64,000 nucleotides of DNA, from positions 127,075-191,074 of the forward strand of contig SIBR01000003.1 of assembly GCA_009695065.1 (NCBI GenBank), read 5' to 3'. Shown here piece by piece: positions 20,354-30,288 of this stretch (positions are counted from its first letter, which is position 1; each line of letters opens with the position of its first letter). Source of the DNA: Opitutus sp. GTDB taxonomy: Bacteria; Verrucomicrobiota; Verrucomicrobiae; Opitutales; Opitutaceae. The position numbers were made by a program, and so were the translations under genes. The notes below the pieces were generated by a model, which was not told where the DNA came from, searched no databases, and saw nothing but the letters and a program-made list of their open reading frames with translations.

Positions 20354-21223
20354 TCAATGCGCGTCTTTGCCGTGGCCGTGGGTGGAGTCGTGAGGCTCGT
20401 CGCCGTGATTGCAGATCAGCCCGATGTAGACGCTGACTAGCAGGGTGAAAACAAGGGCCTGTACGAAGCCGATCAGGAGTTCCAGAAAGTAGAACGGCAC
20501 CGGCAAAATCCAAGGCGTGATCGCCGACATGGAATGGAGGAGATTCTCACCACCAAACACGTTGCCAAAAAGACGAAACGAAAGCGAAATTGGCCGGAAC
20601 GCGATCGAAATGACCTCGATAAGCCCGACGGCAAAAAATACGAGGAAAAGCGGGTAGTAAATGACGCCGGGCACGTCGCTCTTGTCGGCCTTATTGCCGA
20701 AGATATCCTTCAGGACCAGCGTCGGTCCCGCGTAGCGCATGATAAAATAGAACCAAGCAACGATCGAAACAACCGCCAGGGCGATGGTTCCATTGAGGTC
20801 GGCGTTCCCCGGCCGAACGAGTTCGTGTCCGTGAAAGTAGATCGTGCCGACGCCCGGAAACAGGCCGCTCCAATTCTGAATCAAAATATACGTGAAGAGC
20901 GCGACCAGTAGCGGAAAGGTGTGCTTCGCGACTTTGGAACCGACAATCGGCGCAGTAAGTTCGAGGATGCCTTCCACGAGGTTCTCAACGACCGCTTGGC
21001 CGCGGGTTGGAACGAGTTTCGGTTTCTTGATCGCGATACGAATGACGACGACCAAAGCGAGAGCTACGATCCAACTTGTAACCATGCTGTTTGTTACCGG
21101 CAATGGGCCTATATAAAACAAGGCCTGCGCGGCGGCGGAAAGCCCATGCGACTCAGCTGCAAACACAGAAACGCTGAATGCTGGAAAAACAAAAAGAGTG
21201 GCGAGTTTGGTGACCCGTGACAT
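20354..21223 (-). CDS. atpB: ATP synthase F0 a subunit
   Basis: 289 aa, the stator channel subunit. The essential Arg lies in SLSFRLFGNVFGGE. The final helices are seen in FYFLELLIGFVQALVFTLLVSVYIGL. The N-terminus looks like a cleavable signal (KLATLFVFPAFSVSVFAAES). The C-terminus is a His-rich tail (HGDEPHDSTHGHGKDAH), which might be metal-sensitive but is often seen in this phylum by my recollection. It is the first gene of the operon; no atpI is found, as only about 100 nt separate it from trmB. Confidence 0.96.
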   Translation of the reverse strand: MSRVTKLATLFVFPAFSVSVFAAESHGLSAAAQALFYIGPLPVTNSMVTSWIVALALVVVIRIAIKKPKLVPTRGQAVVENLVEGILELTAPIVGSKVAKHTFPLLVALFTYILIQNWSGLFPGVGTIYFHGHELVRPGNADLNGTIALAVVSIVAWFYFIMRYAGPTLVLKDIFGNKADKSDVPGVIYYPLFLVFFAVGLIEVISIAFRPISLSFRLFGNVFGGENLLHSMSAITPWILPVPFYFLELLIGFVQALVFTLLVSVYIGLICNHGDEPHDSTHGHGKDAH

Positions 21224-21324
21224 GCGCGCGATGCAAGTGAGAAGAAGAGGAACGGGGAGGAAAGGCGACCGCCCGCCCCCCCGTCAACCTTCGAAATAGC
21301 CGGCTGCTTTGGCCCCCTGATCAA

Positions 21325-22002
21325 TTAAGGTTCAACGTCTTTTTGGGCGGGAGGGCTAATGGCCGGTGGAAATGACGGCCTCCGGCGGGCGACCAAAGAA
21401 TGGTGAGTTGGGGCGCGGTTCTGAAACACGGTTTCCGCCTCGAAAGGCCAGGGTTCGTCGGTCAATTTCCATTGATCATTCGCGGTCACGGTCGCTCGGG
21501 CCGCCTCGAAATACGGCGCGAAATCGGTGCGGAAAATCAAGCGGCAATCAAAAGTAGCGTGTGATGCAAGCTGCTGCAGAAAAGACGGTTGTATTATTCT
21601 ATGCTTGTGGTGCCGTGATTTCGGCCATGGATCGGGGAAAAGAATGAAGGTATCACGGATTCGCGTCGTGGGCGGCAGGGTTTCGAGGAAGAGCCGGCCT
21701 TCCGTTCGCAGAAAATGAAGGTTGGTAAGCCGCGCGCGATCGCGTTTGCGGCGCGCCCGTTCGATCCGTTCGCTGACAATATCGACTCCGATGCAACACA
21801 CGGTCGGATGAGCGGCGGCATAGGCGGAGAGAAAGTGGCCGTGGCCGCTGCCGAGTTCCCAGACGAACTCGGTCGCCCCGTCCAATGCGGCATCGAGTTC
21901 GCGGGCCAACGCCATTCGGCGCTCAGCCAAGATGCCGAGATATTCCCGACTGGGGGTGCCCTCTTCCACGTTAGGTCGCCTTTCCTCCCCTGCCCGCTTC
22001 AA
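21325..22002 (-). CDS. trmB: tRNA (guanine-N7)-methyltransferase
   Basis: 225 aa, makes m7G46 in tRNA. The SAM site is [18 protein letters not shown]. The family signature [20 protein letters not shown] is unmistakable, followed by the [12 protein letters not shown] segment. The start overlaps the mnmG end by 32 bases. It sits between mnmG and atpB, where many bacteria carry rsmG (another methyltransferase), parA and parB. Base composition is like that of the neighbours. Confidence 0.94.
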   Translation of the reverse strand: MKRAGEERRPNVEEGTPSREYLGILAERRMALARELDAALDGATEFVWELGSGHGHFLSAYAAAHPTVCCIGVDIVSERIERARRKRDRARLTNLHFLRTEGRLFLETLPPTTRIRDTFILFPDPWPKSRHHKHRIIQPSFLQQLASHATFDCRLIFRTDFAPYFEAARATVTANDQWKLTDEPWPFEAETVFQNRAPTHHSLVARRRPSFPPAISPPAQKDVEP

Positions 22003-23839
22003 TGGTAATCAACAGGACCGTGATGTCGGCTGGATTTACCCCGCTAATGCGACTCGCCTGGCCGAGCGTCATCGGTTGCATATCAGTGAGTTTCAAGGCG
22101 CTTTCTTTTCTTAAGCCACTTATAGATAGAAAATTAAGCGATTTCGGTATTCGAATCCCTTCGATCCGTGAAAGCTTCTCGATCTGCCGCTCCTCGCGTG
22201 CCAGATAGCCTTGGTAACTCGCACGATAGATCACCTCGTCGCGCACGGCCCGTGGCTGTTCAGTAAAATCTTGTGGAAGGATGGTGGTTCGATCTCGTCG
22301 TATCATTTCTGCCCATGTTCCACTTGGGCCCCGGGTGGTTTCCAGCCGTTTGATCCAATCGGTGATCGCTTTTCTTTTGGACGCGATACGGTCAAGCCGG
22401 CGCTTCGAAACGAGCCCGTGCTTCTCGGCATGGTGAGCCAGACGGAGTTCGGCGCTAGCGTGGTTAAAGAGCAGCCGGTGTTCGGCCCGGCTGGTAAACA
22501 TCCGATAGGGCTCATTTGTGCCCTTAGTGACCAAGTCGTCGATGAGGACGCCCGTGTAGCCTTCGTGCCGCTGGATCAGCATCGGAGCCGTTCCCCTCGC
22601 CTTATTTACGGCATTTACGCCCGCGACCAAGCCCTGCACGGCGGCTTCCTCGTAGCCTGACGTGCCGTTGATCTGTCCGGCAAAAAACAACCCCTCGACC
22701 TTCTTTGACTCAAGCGTGGGATAAAGCTGCGTGGGTGGCGCAAAGTCGTATTCGACGGCATAGGCCGGCCGCAGTAAGACTGCCTTTTCAAGCCCCGGGA
22801 TGCTGTGGACTATACGGAGCTGAACGTCGAACGGCAAACTTGTTGACAAGCCATTCACATAAAATTCGTTGGTCGTCCGGCCCTCGGGTTCGAGGAAAAG
22901 CAGGTGCCGGGGCTTGTCGGCAAAGCGAACGAATTTATCCTCGATACTTGGGCAATACCTTGGCCCCACGCCCTCAATCTCACCGCTATACATTGCCGAG
23001 AGATGAAGGTTGTCCCGGACGATCTGAGCCGTCTCGGGCGTTGTGTAAGTCATCCAGCACGAAACTTGTTCACATCCGGGGCTCCATCCCAAGCGCCGTT
23101 CGCCGGTATGTTCCACGTGGAACAGATTCTCGGGGTCTCGGGTATCGTGGAAGGCAAAGAATGTCGGGTCCGGATCGCCGCGTTGTTCTTCCATCTTGCT
23201 GAAATTGAGGCTTCGCCCGAGCAACCGCGGCGGAGTTCCGGTCTTCAATCGGCGAAGTTCTATGCCGGCCTCCTGCAGGCTTGCTGAGAGGGTCTTCGCG
23301 CTGAAATCGCCCAAACGTCCGCCTTCATTTTTATTCTGACCAATGTGCATCAGGCCGCGTAGAAATGTCCCGGTGGTTACGACCACCGCCGGAGCCCGAA
23401 ATTCGATGTCGAGGTTTGTCCGGCAACCAACAACCCGATTGTGTTCGAAAATGAGGCTCGTGACCAAGGCTTGGAATACCTGAAGATCGTCTTGCAGCTC
23501 CAGCGTATGTTTGAGCCGGAACTGATAGGCCTTCTTGTCGCATTGGGCGCGCGGCGATTGAACGGCTGCGCCTTTGGACTCATTGAGAAGTCTGAATTGA
23601 ATCGCCGTGACATCGGTGTTGATGGCCATCTCGCCCCCGAGCGCATCGATCTCGCGGACCATTTGCCCCTTGGCTTGGCCACCAATGGCCGGGTTGCAGC
23701 TCATCTGGGCAATCGAATCGATATTGCCGGTCAGGAGTAGGGTAGAGGCGCCCATCCGTGCGGCTGCCAATGCGGCCTCAACTCCGGCGTGGCCCGCGCC
23801 ACAGACGATGACATCAAACTTTAAATCGTTGTAAATCAA
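21971..23839 (-). CDS. mnmG: tRNA uridine-5-carboxymethylaminomethyl modification enzyme, FAD subunit
   Basis: 622 aa. With MnmE it installs the cmnm5 group at U34 of tRNAs. FAD-binding [20 protein letters not shown] is near the N-terminus, followed by [24 protein letters not shown]. Other landmarks are [22 protein letters not shown], the redox region [24 protein letters not shown] and the [11 protein letters not shown] segment. A perfect 16-bp parS-type palindrome lies inside the coding region at residues about 239-244. Only 44 AT-rich nt separate it from mnmE. Confidence 0.97.
   Translation of the reverse strand: MIYNDLKFDVIVCGAGHAGVEAALAAARMGASTLLLTGNIDSIAQMSCNPAIGGQAKGQMVREIDALGGEMAINTDVTAIQFRLLNESKGAAVQSPRAQCDKKAYQFRLKHTLELQDDLQVFQALVTSLIFEHNRVVGCRTNLDIEFRAPAVVVTTGTFLRGLMHIGQNKNEGGRLGDFSAKTLSASLQEAGIELRRLKTGTPPRLLGRSLNFSKMEEQRGDPDPTFFAFHDTRDPENLFHVEHTGERRLGWSPGCEQVSCWMTYTTPETAQIVRDNLHLSAMYSGEIEGVGPRYCPSIEDKFVRFADKPRHLLFLEPEGRTTNEFYVNGLSTSLPFDVQLRIVHSIPGLEKAVLLRPAYAVEYDFAPPTQLYPTLESKKVEGLFFAGQINGTSGYEEAAVQGLVAGVNAVNKARGTAPMLIQRHEGYTGVLIDDLVTKGTNEPYRMFTSRAEHRLLFNHASAELRLAHHAEKHGLVSKRRLDRIASKRKAITDWIKRLETTRGPSGTWAEMIRRDRTTILPQDFTEQPRAVRDEVIYRASYQGYLAREERQIEKLSRIEGIRIPKSLNFLSISGLRKESALKLTDMQPMTLGQASRISGVNPADITVLLITIEAGRGGKAT
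23109..23124. other. parS-type ParB-binding palindrome inside mnmG
   Basis: The 16-mer TGTTCCACGTGGAACA is a perfect palindrome and fits the bacterial chromosomal parS consensus (TGTT-Y-CACGTG-R-AACA). It is read through by mnmG as the peptide FHVEH. parS sites are centromere-like loading sites for ParB and cluster near oriC, very often within or beside mnmG (gidA) and the atp operon. No parA or parB gene lies in the window. I found no second full match here; a 12/16 match at 22316-22331 is too weak. Confidence 0.8.
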
Positions 23840-23883
23840 TGTTATAAATTTTTATCTGGGCGGCTGAAGCGATCGCTCTCCGC

Positions 23884-25239
23884 CTATTTCCCGATACAAA
23901 AAGAGGCAAAGAGTTGGTCGAGCATCCGCTCATTGTCCACTTTTCCCAGAATTTCCTCATAAGCCGCGAGCACAGTCCGGAGATCGCTGGCGAGGAGCTC
24001 CACCGGCCCGTCGGATTCGACTTTGGCGAGGGCGCGTTGAAGCCCTTCCTGCGCCTCGCGCAAGGCATGGGCATGGCGGGCATTGATGGCGATGACTTCA
24101 TCTCCGACGAGCGGCTGAAACGCGTCGGCCCGGGCGACGATACGGCGGATGAGCTCCTCGATCCCGGTGCCGGTCATCGCCGATACACGCACCCATTCTG
24201 TCGCCCTGGGCAGGGCTTCCGGCGGCCGGGCCGCCGGTGCCGCATCGATTTTGTTCAGAACTCCCAGGGTCCGATCCGGTCGTATCCAGGAAAGCAATTC
24301 CTCCGGCAGCGCGTCGGCGGGCCGGGTGGCGTCGGCCACCACCAGAAAGAGGTCAGCCTCCGCCAGCCGTTCGAGCGTTTTATCCATGCCGAGTTTTTCG
24401 AGCGGGGCGGGGGAGGCGTTCAGACCGGCGGTGTCAATGATGCGGAGGCAGTGCGGCCCCACGATGATTCGCTCCTCGATGAAATCACGCGTGGTGCCCG
24501 GCTCCGGGCTCACCAGCGCCCGCTCGCGACCCACCAGTCGGTTGAGCAGGCTGCTTTTGCCCACGTTGGGTGCGCCGACGATCACGGTCTTGATGCCGTC
24601 GCGCAGGAGTTCCCCATAGTGGCTCGTCGCGAGCAGGCGTTCGGATTCACGAGCCATCCGCTTGATCTCGGCGGCTACGGCGCCCTGGTCTTCCGGGGGC
24701 AGATCCTCGTCGGGAAAGTCGATGTAGGCCTCCACCCGCGCCAGGACGCCGAGCAGCGCCTCCACCAGGGCATTCATGCGGTGGCCGAGGGCGCCGCGCA
24801 ACTGTTGCTGGGCGGCGGTGAGAGCTCGCTCGCTGCGGGCATGGATCAAGTCCATCACCGCCTCGGCCTGGCTGAGATCCATCCGGCCGTTGAGAAAGGC
24901 CCGCTGCGTGAATTCCCCCGGCTCGGCCGGCCGGCAGCCGCGGGCAAAGAGGTCCTCAAGGATTCGCTGTGCGATGAACGGGTTGCCGTGGCAGGAAATC
25001 TCCAGCGCGTCCTCCCCGGTGTACGATCGTGGTCCTTGGAAGAACGTGACGACCACGTCGTCCACCAGCCGGTCGTGCCGGTCGCGATAATCCGCATGGC
25101 GTACCTGCCGGGGTGGGAGCGAGGGACAAATCTCCGCGGTGATCCGACTCGTATCCGGTCCGCTTATGCGCAGGACGGCGAGCGCGGCCGTGCCCACCGG
25201 GGTGGCGAGGGCGGCAATCGTGTCGGCATGGTGCGGCAT
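23884..25239 (-). CDS. mnmE: tRNA modification GTPase
   Basis: 451 aa, partner of MnmG in U34 modification. The N-terminal tetrahydrofolate-binding domain begins with DTIAALATPVGTAALAVLRISG and ends near residue 120. The inserted G-domain has G1 GAPNVGKSSLLN, the switch segment VSPEPGTTRDFIEE, G3 DTAG and G4 NKID. The C-terminal C-I-G-K with its essential Cys closes the protein. It starts the mnmE-mnmG-trmB run on the minus strand. Confidence 0.97.
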   Translation of the reverse strand: MPHHADTIAALATPVGTAALAVLRISGPDTSRITAEICPSLPPRQVRHADYRDRHDRLVDDVVVTFFQGPRSYTGEDALEISCHGNPFIAQRILEDLFARGCRPAEPGEFTQRAFLNGRMDLSQAEAVMDLIHARSERALTAAQQQLRGALGHRMNALVEALLGVLARVEAYIDFPDEDLPPEDQGAVAAEIKRMARESERLLATSHYGELLRDGIKTVIVGAPNVGKSSLLNRLVGRERALVSPEPGTTRDFIEERIIVGPHCLRIIDTAGLNASPAPLEKLGMDKTLERLAEADLFLVVADATRPADALPEELLSWIRPDRTLGVLNKIDAAPAARPPEALPRATEWVRVSAMTGTGIEELIRRIVARADAFQPLVGDEVIAINARHAHALREAQEGLQRALAKVESDGPVELLASDLRTVLAAYEEILGKVDNERMLDQLFASFCIGK

Positions 25240-25341
25240 GGAGGGGACCGGAAACCCTTCCGGCCTCGTGCGGGCAAGTCAAATGCCCCCGCACGCCGTG
25301 CCCTTTCGGCGGGCCGCGTCTCCCCGCGGGTGCGGCGCGTC

Positions 25342-26616
25342 TCAGCGGGCGTCAATCACCAGGGGGGAAACCCGGGTGCCATCGGCCACCTTGTCTCCGG
25401 GGTAAACCACCACCTGGTCGCCCTCCCGCAGACCGTCGAGGATTTCGGTGGCGATGCCGTTGCCGCGACCGGGCGTAACTGTGCGCAACCGGGCCCGGCC
25501 GCCTTCGGCCACGAAGGCCTGCCAGGCTCCGCCGCGTTGAAACAGCGCGCCGGACGGCGCTTGCAGGGCCGCCGGATTCTCCCAAGTGACGACGCGCGCC
25601 TCGACGCGATAGGCATCGCCGAGGGTGGGGCGCCGCTCGATGGCATCGGTGAAGTCGGCGATCACGTAAACGCGCTGTTCCTCGACGCCCAGCGCGGAAA
25701 TCTTGGTGAAGGCGGACGGCTCCACGAGCCGCACCCGCGCCGCCAGCGGCTCCGGGCCGCCCCATTGCTCCAGCATCACGCGCGCACCCGGGCGGATCGC
25801 CACGCCGTCGCGCGAGAGGACTTCGATGCGTAATTCCAGATCCGTGGCGTCGCCCACTTCCAGCAGGGGAAAACCAGCTGGCACGACCCGTGCGCTTTCC
25901 TGCAACACGCGGAGGATATGCCCGCTGACGGGGGACGTCAGGACCAATGGCTCCGCGCCCGAATTCCGCGGCTGGTCCGATCCCGGTGAAACTGGCTGCC
26001 CCCGGATGAGCAGGGCTTGCGCTTGCTGGAGTTCGAACTCCGCGACCTTGAGGGCAAACTCGGCGGCCCGCACATCCTGACTGGCGGTTTCGGCCCGCAT
26101 CTCGGCGGCGTCGTATTCCTGCGCGGAAAGCACCTTTTGCTCCCGGAGTCGTTTTGTCCGATCGAATTCAGCGGTCGACATCCGGGCGGTGGCGGTGGCC
26201 CGGGCCGAACGTGCGGTGGCGGCGTCGCGGGCGGCCTCGGCGGCCCGTACCCGCGCCTCGGCCTGCGCTTGCGAGCGGGCGTCGAGAAAATCCACGTTGC
26301 CGGGCTCGAGCACGGCGAGAACCGTTTTTCCCGCGATGACTTCCGCGCCCGCTTTCCAGTCGATACGTCGCAGCTGGCCTGCCACCGGTGCCGACACCAC
26401 GTAACGATTTTTTACCCGGGTCATGCCCTCCTGATCGACCGTGACCACGAGCGGCCCGCGTTTCACCGTGCCCGATTCCACCGGCACGGCGCGCGGCCAG
26501 AGCCCGGCGACGATCAGGGCGACGAGGACCGCTCCGCCCAACCACGGCAACCGCCGGCGCCAGCCGGAGGCAGCGGATTTTTTGGCGGTGGGCGGGGCAG
26601 GGGGGAAGGGTTTCAT
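25342..26616 (-). CDS. HlyD/MacA-type periplasmic adaptor of an ABC exporter
   Basis: 424 aa membrane-fusion protein. A basic N-terminus (GWRRRLPWL) precedes one membrane anchor (about 27-45). Next comes the lipoyl/barrel half VPVESGTVKRGPLVVTVDQEG, a long coiled-coil hairpin rich in Ala, Glu and Arg (about 110-200), and the second barrel and membrane-proximal domains (SPVSGHILRVLQES, PGARVMLEQW). It is the last gene of the ATPase-permease-adaptor group and starts 64 nt after the permease stop. The cargo is unknown. Confidence 0.9.
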   Translation of the reverse strand: MKPFPPAPPTAKKSAASGWRRRLPWLGGAVLVALIVAGLWPRAVPVESGTVKRGPLVVTVDQEGMTRVKNRYVVSAPVAGQLRRIDWKAGAEVIAGKTVLAVLEPGNVDFLDARSQAQAEARVRAAEAARDAATARSARATATARMSTAEFDRTKRLREQKVLSAQEYDAAEMRAETASQDVRAAEFALKVAEFELQQAQALLIRGQPVSPGSDQPRNSGAEPLVLTSPVSGHILRVLQESARVVPAGFPLLEVGDATDLELRIEVLSRDGVAIRPGARVMLEQWGGPEPLAARVRLVEPSAFTKISALGVEEQRVYVIADFTDAIERRPTLGDAYRVEARVVTWENPAALQAPSGALFQRGGAWQAFVAEGGRARLRTVTPGRGNGIATEILDGLREGDQVVVYPGDKVADGTRVSPLVIDAR

Positions 26617-26680
26617 GAAGGAGGGAGGAATCGCGGATCAGGCCGGATTGCGTCGAGGGTTCGCGATGGCGGAAACGGCT

Positions 26681-29047
26681 TCAATCGAGCGCCTTCAACG
26701 CACTGACCAGTTCGATATCGGCAAGCTTGCGCGCGGCAAACAATGCCGAAAGCGCCGACGCGACCGCGACGACGAGCACGGCAAAGGCATAGTTGGACAC
26801 CGTGAGAACGAGGGGCAGGCGCACGGTTTCCGTGTTCACCGCCTGCAAAATGCCCCGCGCAAACCCGGAGCCCAGCACCAGACCAAGCGGCAGGGCCGCC
26901 AGCGTCAGCAATACGAGTTCGCCCACGAGCACGGCGCCCACTTCGCCGCGGCTGAATCCAAGTACGCGGAGCGTGGCGAGTTCGCGGGCGCGCTCCGAAA
27001 GCGAGATGCGGGCGCTGTTATAAATGATGCCAAAGGCCACGATCGTCGCGAACATCATGTACATTTTTTGGAGCAGACCGATGCTTTCACCCGTGGTCTT
27101 GCGGAAGCCTTCGCGGATTGAATTCTTGATCACGCAGCCCGCGAGTCGCGGGGTGTTCTTGACTGCCTTGAGGAACTCGCTCCAACGGCCCGCCTCCACC
27201 ACGACGTGGGCGCCGCTGATCGTGTCGCCCTCGAGCAGCAGGCGGTTGAGCGCGTGCAGTTCCATGTAGGCGGCGGTGCCCGCAAAATCCTCGGCGAGGC
27301 CGACCACGGGCACGGTCAGCTCGCGTTCCCGTCCTTCGAGCACGCGTGCGATGACGTGGTCGCCGGGTCGCACCTGTAGTACATCGGCGAGTTTGGCGGA
27401 CATCACGATGCCGCGCGGCGGAAGCGACAGTTGCCGGGGCTGCGCGTCGATGACGCGGCTGAGTGTGCCGCGTTCCGGCAAGCCCTGGATCATCAGCCGG
27501 CGGGTGATCGGGCCGGCGCGTAGTTCCACCGGCACAAAACGAAACGGCTCCGCGTGCACGACTCCGGGCAGATGCTTGAAATCAGCGAGCGAACGCGCGG
27601 CCTCCGGTTCGACCAGGGAGAGCGTGACGGTCTGCCGTTGCACGACGTCCCATTGAAAATCGATCACGTAGTCGATCCCGTCGCGAAACGAATTGGGCAC
27701 GATCAAGATTCCCGTGGCGAGGGAAAGGGCAAGGCAGGTGAGTCCGCTGCGTACCGGCCGCCGCTGGATGTTGCGGAGCGCCATGCGAAACGAGGCGCTG
27801 AACCAGCGGGCGATCCCGAGGCGCTCGACAAAGACCGGCCGGTAGCTCGCCGGCGCCTCGGGGCGCATCGCCTCGGCCGGCGGCAGGCGGACGGCGCGCC
27901 GCACGGCCCCGGCAACCCCGGCGAAGGCCGCGAGTGCGCTCACGATGGCGGCTGAGACCAGCCCGCGCGTATCCAGTAGAAAATCCAGCTGGGGAAACCG
28001 GAAAAAAAGATGGTACATCTCCACGAGTTTCCGCCCGAGCACCGTGCCGCCGACCGCGCCGACGAGGACGCCGACGCCAACGATGGCGAGGGAAAATTTG
28101 AAATAGTGCGCGCCAACCTCCGCATTGCTGAAACCGCACGCTTTCAGCATCGCGATCTGCTCGCGCTGCAGCGCCACCTGCCGGCTCATCACCGAGTTCG
28201 TCATGAACGCCGCGACGCTCAGGAACACGAGCGGAAACGCGATCGAGAGTCCTTCCAACACACGGATTTCGTCGTCGACCCGGCGGTTCGAGGGATGGTC
28301 GATCCGTCCGTACGCGCCGCGGCAGCCGTAGGGTGCGAGCACGCGATTCACCGCCGCGATCACTTCCCGTTCCGATGCCCCCGGGGTGAGGGTGAGGGCG
28401 ACCGAATTGAAGGCGCCGTAGAGCTGGAAAGCCGCCGCGAGTTCTTTGTAAGGCATCCAGAACACGCCGTAGGTCTTGTTGTCCGGCAGCGCGGCTCCAG
28501 GCGGGGCCTCGAAGACAAACTCGGGGGACAGCACGATGCCGGACAGGTGAAAGGTTTGTTTGCGGCCGTTGAGCACGGCGGCGACCACGCCGCCCGGCTT
28601 GAGCCCGTGCGTGTCGGCGAACGCCTCGCTCACGGCGATTTCGCGCCGCGCCGCGCCGCCCAGCGGCAGCCGGCCGCTGCGAACGTAGAGCCGGTTCAGG
28701 ACGGCGGCACCGCGCTCCGGAATCGAGTTGATCAGCCCGACGGCTGGTTCCGCGAGCCCGGGCACGTCCAGGGTGACCTGCGCGGCGATGCCCGTTTCCA
28801 CGGCGGCTACGCCGGGAATCGCGGCGAGCTGATACCGCACCGCTTCGGGGGCGCGTTTGAGGCGCGCAAAAACCTCGGCGAAGCGATGGTGCTCGTAGTA
28901 CGTGTCTCGCGTTGTCGCGAGTGAGAGGATCAACGAGCGCGTCATCACCATCATCGCGAGGCCGCAGGCCATTACGAGCGCGACCGCGAGGGCTTGCGAT
29001 TTGAGCGCCCGCAGATCGCGCAGAAGTTTGCGGTCCAGCAGGCTCAT
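26681..29047 (-). CDS. ABC exporter permease of the FtsX/MacB type, duplicated core
   Basis: 788 aa. The N-terminus has one helix (ALAVALVMACGLAMMVMTRS), then a large periplasmic domain (about 45-260). Three helices (about 265-370) and an FtsX-type core follow, then a second helix, periplasmic region and helix bundle (about 420-788). The tail carries the MacB/FtsX hallmarks ARELATLRVLGFSRGEVGAVLVGE and ALPLGLVLG. This 10-helix doubled form is typical of DevC/SalY-like exporters. It lies between the ATPase and adaptor genes. Confidence 0.9.
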   Translation of the reverse strand: MSLLDRKLLRDLRALKSQALAVALVMACGLAMMVMTRSLILSLATTRDTYYEHHRFAEVFARLKRAPEAVRYQLAAIPGVAAVETGIAAQVTLDVPGLAEPAVGLINSIPERGAAVLNRLYVRSGRLPLGGAARREIAVSEAFADTHGLKPGGVVAAVLNGRKQTFHLSGIVLSPEFVFEAPPGAALPDNKTYGVFWMPYKELAAAFQLYGAFNSVALTLTPGASEREVIAAVNRVLAPYGCRGAYGRIDHPSNRRVDDEIRVLEGLSIAFPLVFLSVAAFMTNSVMSRQVALQREQIAMLKACGFSNAEVGAHYFKFSLAIVGVGVLVGAVGGTVLGRKLVEMYHLFFRFPQLDFLLDTRGLVSAAIVSALAAFAGVAGAVRRAVRLPPAEAMRPEAPASYRPVFVERLGIARWFSASFRMALRNIQRRPVRSGLTCLALSLATGILIVPNSFRDGIDYVIDFQWDVVQRQTVTLSLVEPEAARSLADFKHLPGVVHAEPFRFVPVELRAGPITRRLMIQGLPERGTLSRVIDAQPRQLSLPPRGIVMSAKLADVLQVRPGDHVIARVLEGRERELTVPVVGLAEDFAGTAAYMELHALNRLLLEGDTISGAHVVVEAGRWSEFLKAVKNTPRLAGCVIKNSIREGFRKTTGESIGLLQKMYMMFATIVAFGIIYNSARISLSERARELATLRVLGFSRGEVGAVLVGELVLLTLAALPLGLVLGSGFARGILQAVNTETVRLPLVLTVSNYAFAVLVVAVASALSALFAARKLADIELVSALKALD

Positions 29048-29170
29048 CGGCGCATTTTTTCACGCGGGATGCGCTGCGCGGTCATCCGCATCGACATGGG
29101 CCGGACGCCATGCGCGGGACGGCATCGAACGCGGTTAATTCGACCGGCGCGGGTGCGATTCATGGGGACT

Positions 29171-29926
29171 TCACCACGCGAGCGCCCGCACCGAACCGCG
29201 CTGTTGGTTCGTGCGCAGGTTGACGATCCGGCCGTCCGAAAGCGTGAACACCCGGTCGGCCATGTCCGCGAGGATGGCATTGTGCGTGATGATCACCGCG
29301 AGGGTGCCGATGTCGCGATTGATGCGCTCGATGGCTTCGAGCACCGTGATCCCCGTGCGCGAATCGAGGGCCCCGGTGGGCTCGTCGCACAGCAACACGT
29401 CCGGCCGCTTGGCGATGGCCCGGGCGATGGCGACACGCTGTTGCTCGCCGCCGGAGAGTTGGGCGGGAAAATGATCCATGCGATCGGCGAGCCCGACGAG
29501 GTCGAGCGCCTCCTCCGGCGCCATGGGCGCCCAGCAAATCTCGGTGATCAGTGCGACATTTTCGCGCGCGGTGAGGCTGGGAATCAGATTGTAGGCCTGA
29601 AACACGAAGCCCACGGCATCCCGGCGAAAGACCGTCAGCTCCGGTTCGTCGAACGCCGCGAGGTTGGCGCCGCGGTAGAGCAGGGTGCCCTCCGTGGGCG
29701 AATCCAGGCCGCCGAGCTGGTTGAGCAGGGTGGATTTTCCGCTGCCCGACGCCCCGAGGAGCACGATCAATTCCCCGGCGTACAGGTCGAGATCGACCCC
29801 GGCGAGCGCGGTGACGGCGGCCGAGCCCTCGCCGTAAACGCGCGCCAGTCCGCGGACGTGAAACACCGGTTCGCGCACCGTAACCGCCGCGGTTGGCAAC
29901 GGGCGGATTTCAGCGGGTGCGGACAT
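29171..29926 (-). CDS. ABC exporter ATPase (MacB/LolD-type)
   Basis: 251 aa from the ATG at 29926; an ATG at 29974 would add 16 residues with no family match. Walker A is GASGSGKST, then [18 protein letters not shown], the signature [14 protein letters not shown], and Walker [13 protein letters not shown] with the switch His in ITHN. It is the first gene of the export operon. It probably drives the doubled FtsX-type permease downstream, with the adaptor bridging to an outer-membrane channel not found here. Confidence 0.95.
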   Translation of the reverse strand: MSAPAEIRPLPTAAVTVREPVFHVRGLARVYGEGSAAVTALAGVDLDLYAGELIVLLGASGSGKSTLLNQLGGLDSPTEGTLLYRGANLAAFDEPELTVFRRDAVGFVFQAYNLIPSLTARENVALITEICWAPMAPEEALDLVGLADRMDHFPAQLSGGEQQRVAIARAIAKRPDVLLCDEPTGALDSRTGITVLEAIERINRDIGTLAVIITHNAILADMADRVFTLSDGRIVNLRTNQQRGSVRALAW

Positions 29927-30288
29927 GGCGGAGAACGGAAAGCAAACTGAACCCCGCAGGGCCGAAATCGACAAACCATTTCGGGTCGAACGCCTTCACC
30001 AGATCGAACGATCTTCAGAGCGCCTCGCGGTGGCGCCGGCGGTAAAGCGGTTTGAACTCAAATTCCGCAGTTGGTTAACCGCTAATCTTCGCTAATCGGT
30101 GCTAAAAAAGCTGATGCAATAAATTCATCGAAGCTTTCAGCTTCACCGATCAGGTGAAGCGGCTGGTTGCGGAAGTTCGAACGCATTTAATTGATTAGCC
30201 TTTATTAGCGTGGATTAGCGGTTGGTTCTTCCGCGTCTTTCCGGTTAAACTGAAGCGCCTCAAGTTTGGTATCGCCATTCGCAGCCGA
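29927..30288. other. Non-coding spacer (362 nt) upstream of the ABC export operon
   Basis: No credible gene lies here. Most of it is occupied by an imperfect inverted repeat (30077-30223) built from the word CGCTAATC, with an 8-bp hairpin (30140-30160) in its centre. The remainder, nearest the ATPase gene, must contain the operon promoter, but no clear -35/-10 pair stands out. The composition is more AT-rich than the flanking genes. Confidence 0.7.
30077..30223. repeat. Long imperfect inverted repeat of CGCTAATC words
   Basis: The left arm (30077-30105) and the complement of the right arm (30195-30223) agree at 23 of 29 positions. Shared blocks are AACCGCTAATC (11 nt), CGCTAAT (7 nt) and GCTAA. 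Between the arms lies an 89-nt centre with its own hairpin: GCTTCACC (30140-30147), loop GATCA, GGTGAAGC (30153-30160). No protein frame crosses it. It looks like a copy of a dispersed intergenic element or a structured RNA. Confidence 0.8.

Noticed and set aside
22316..22331. A second parS-like site, TGTTCCACTTGG plus four bases
   Set aside because: Only 12 of 16 positions match and it is not palindromic.
23109..23124. Reading the mnmG palindrome as a LexA box
   Set aside because: The halves TGTTC and GAACA are separated by 6 bases, not 4, and the centre is CACGTG, as in parS.
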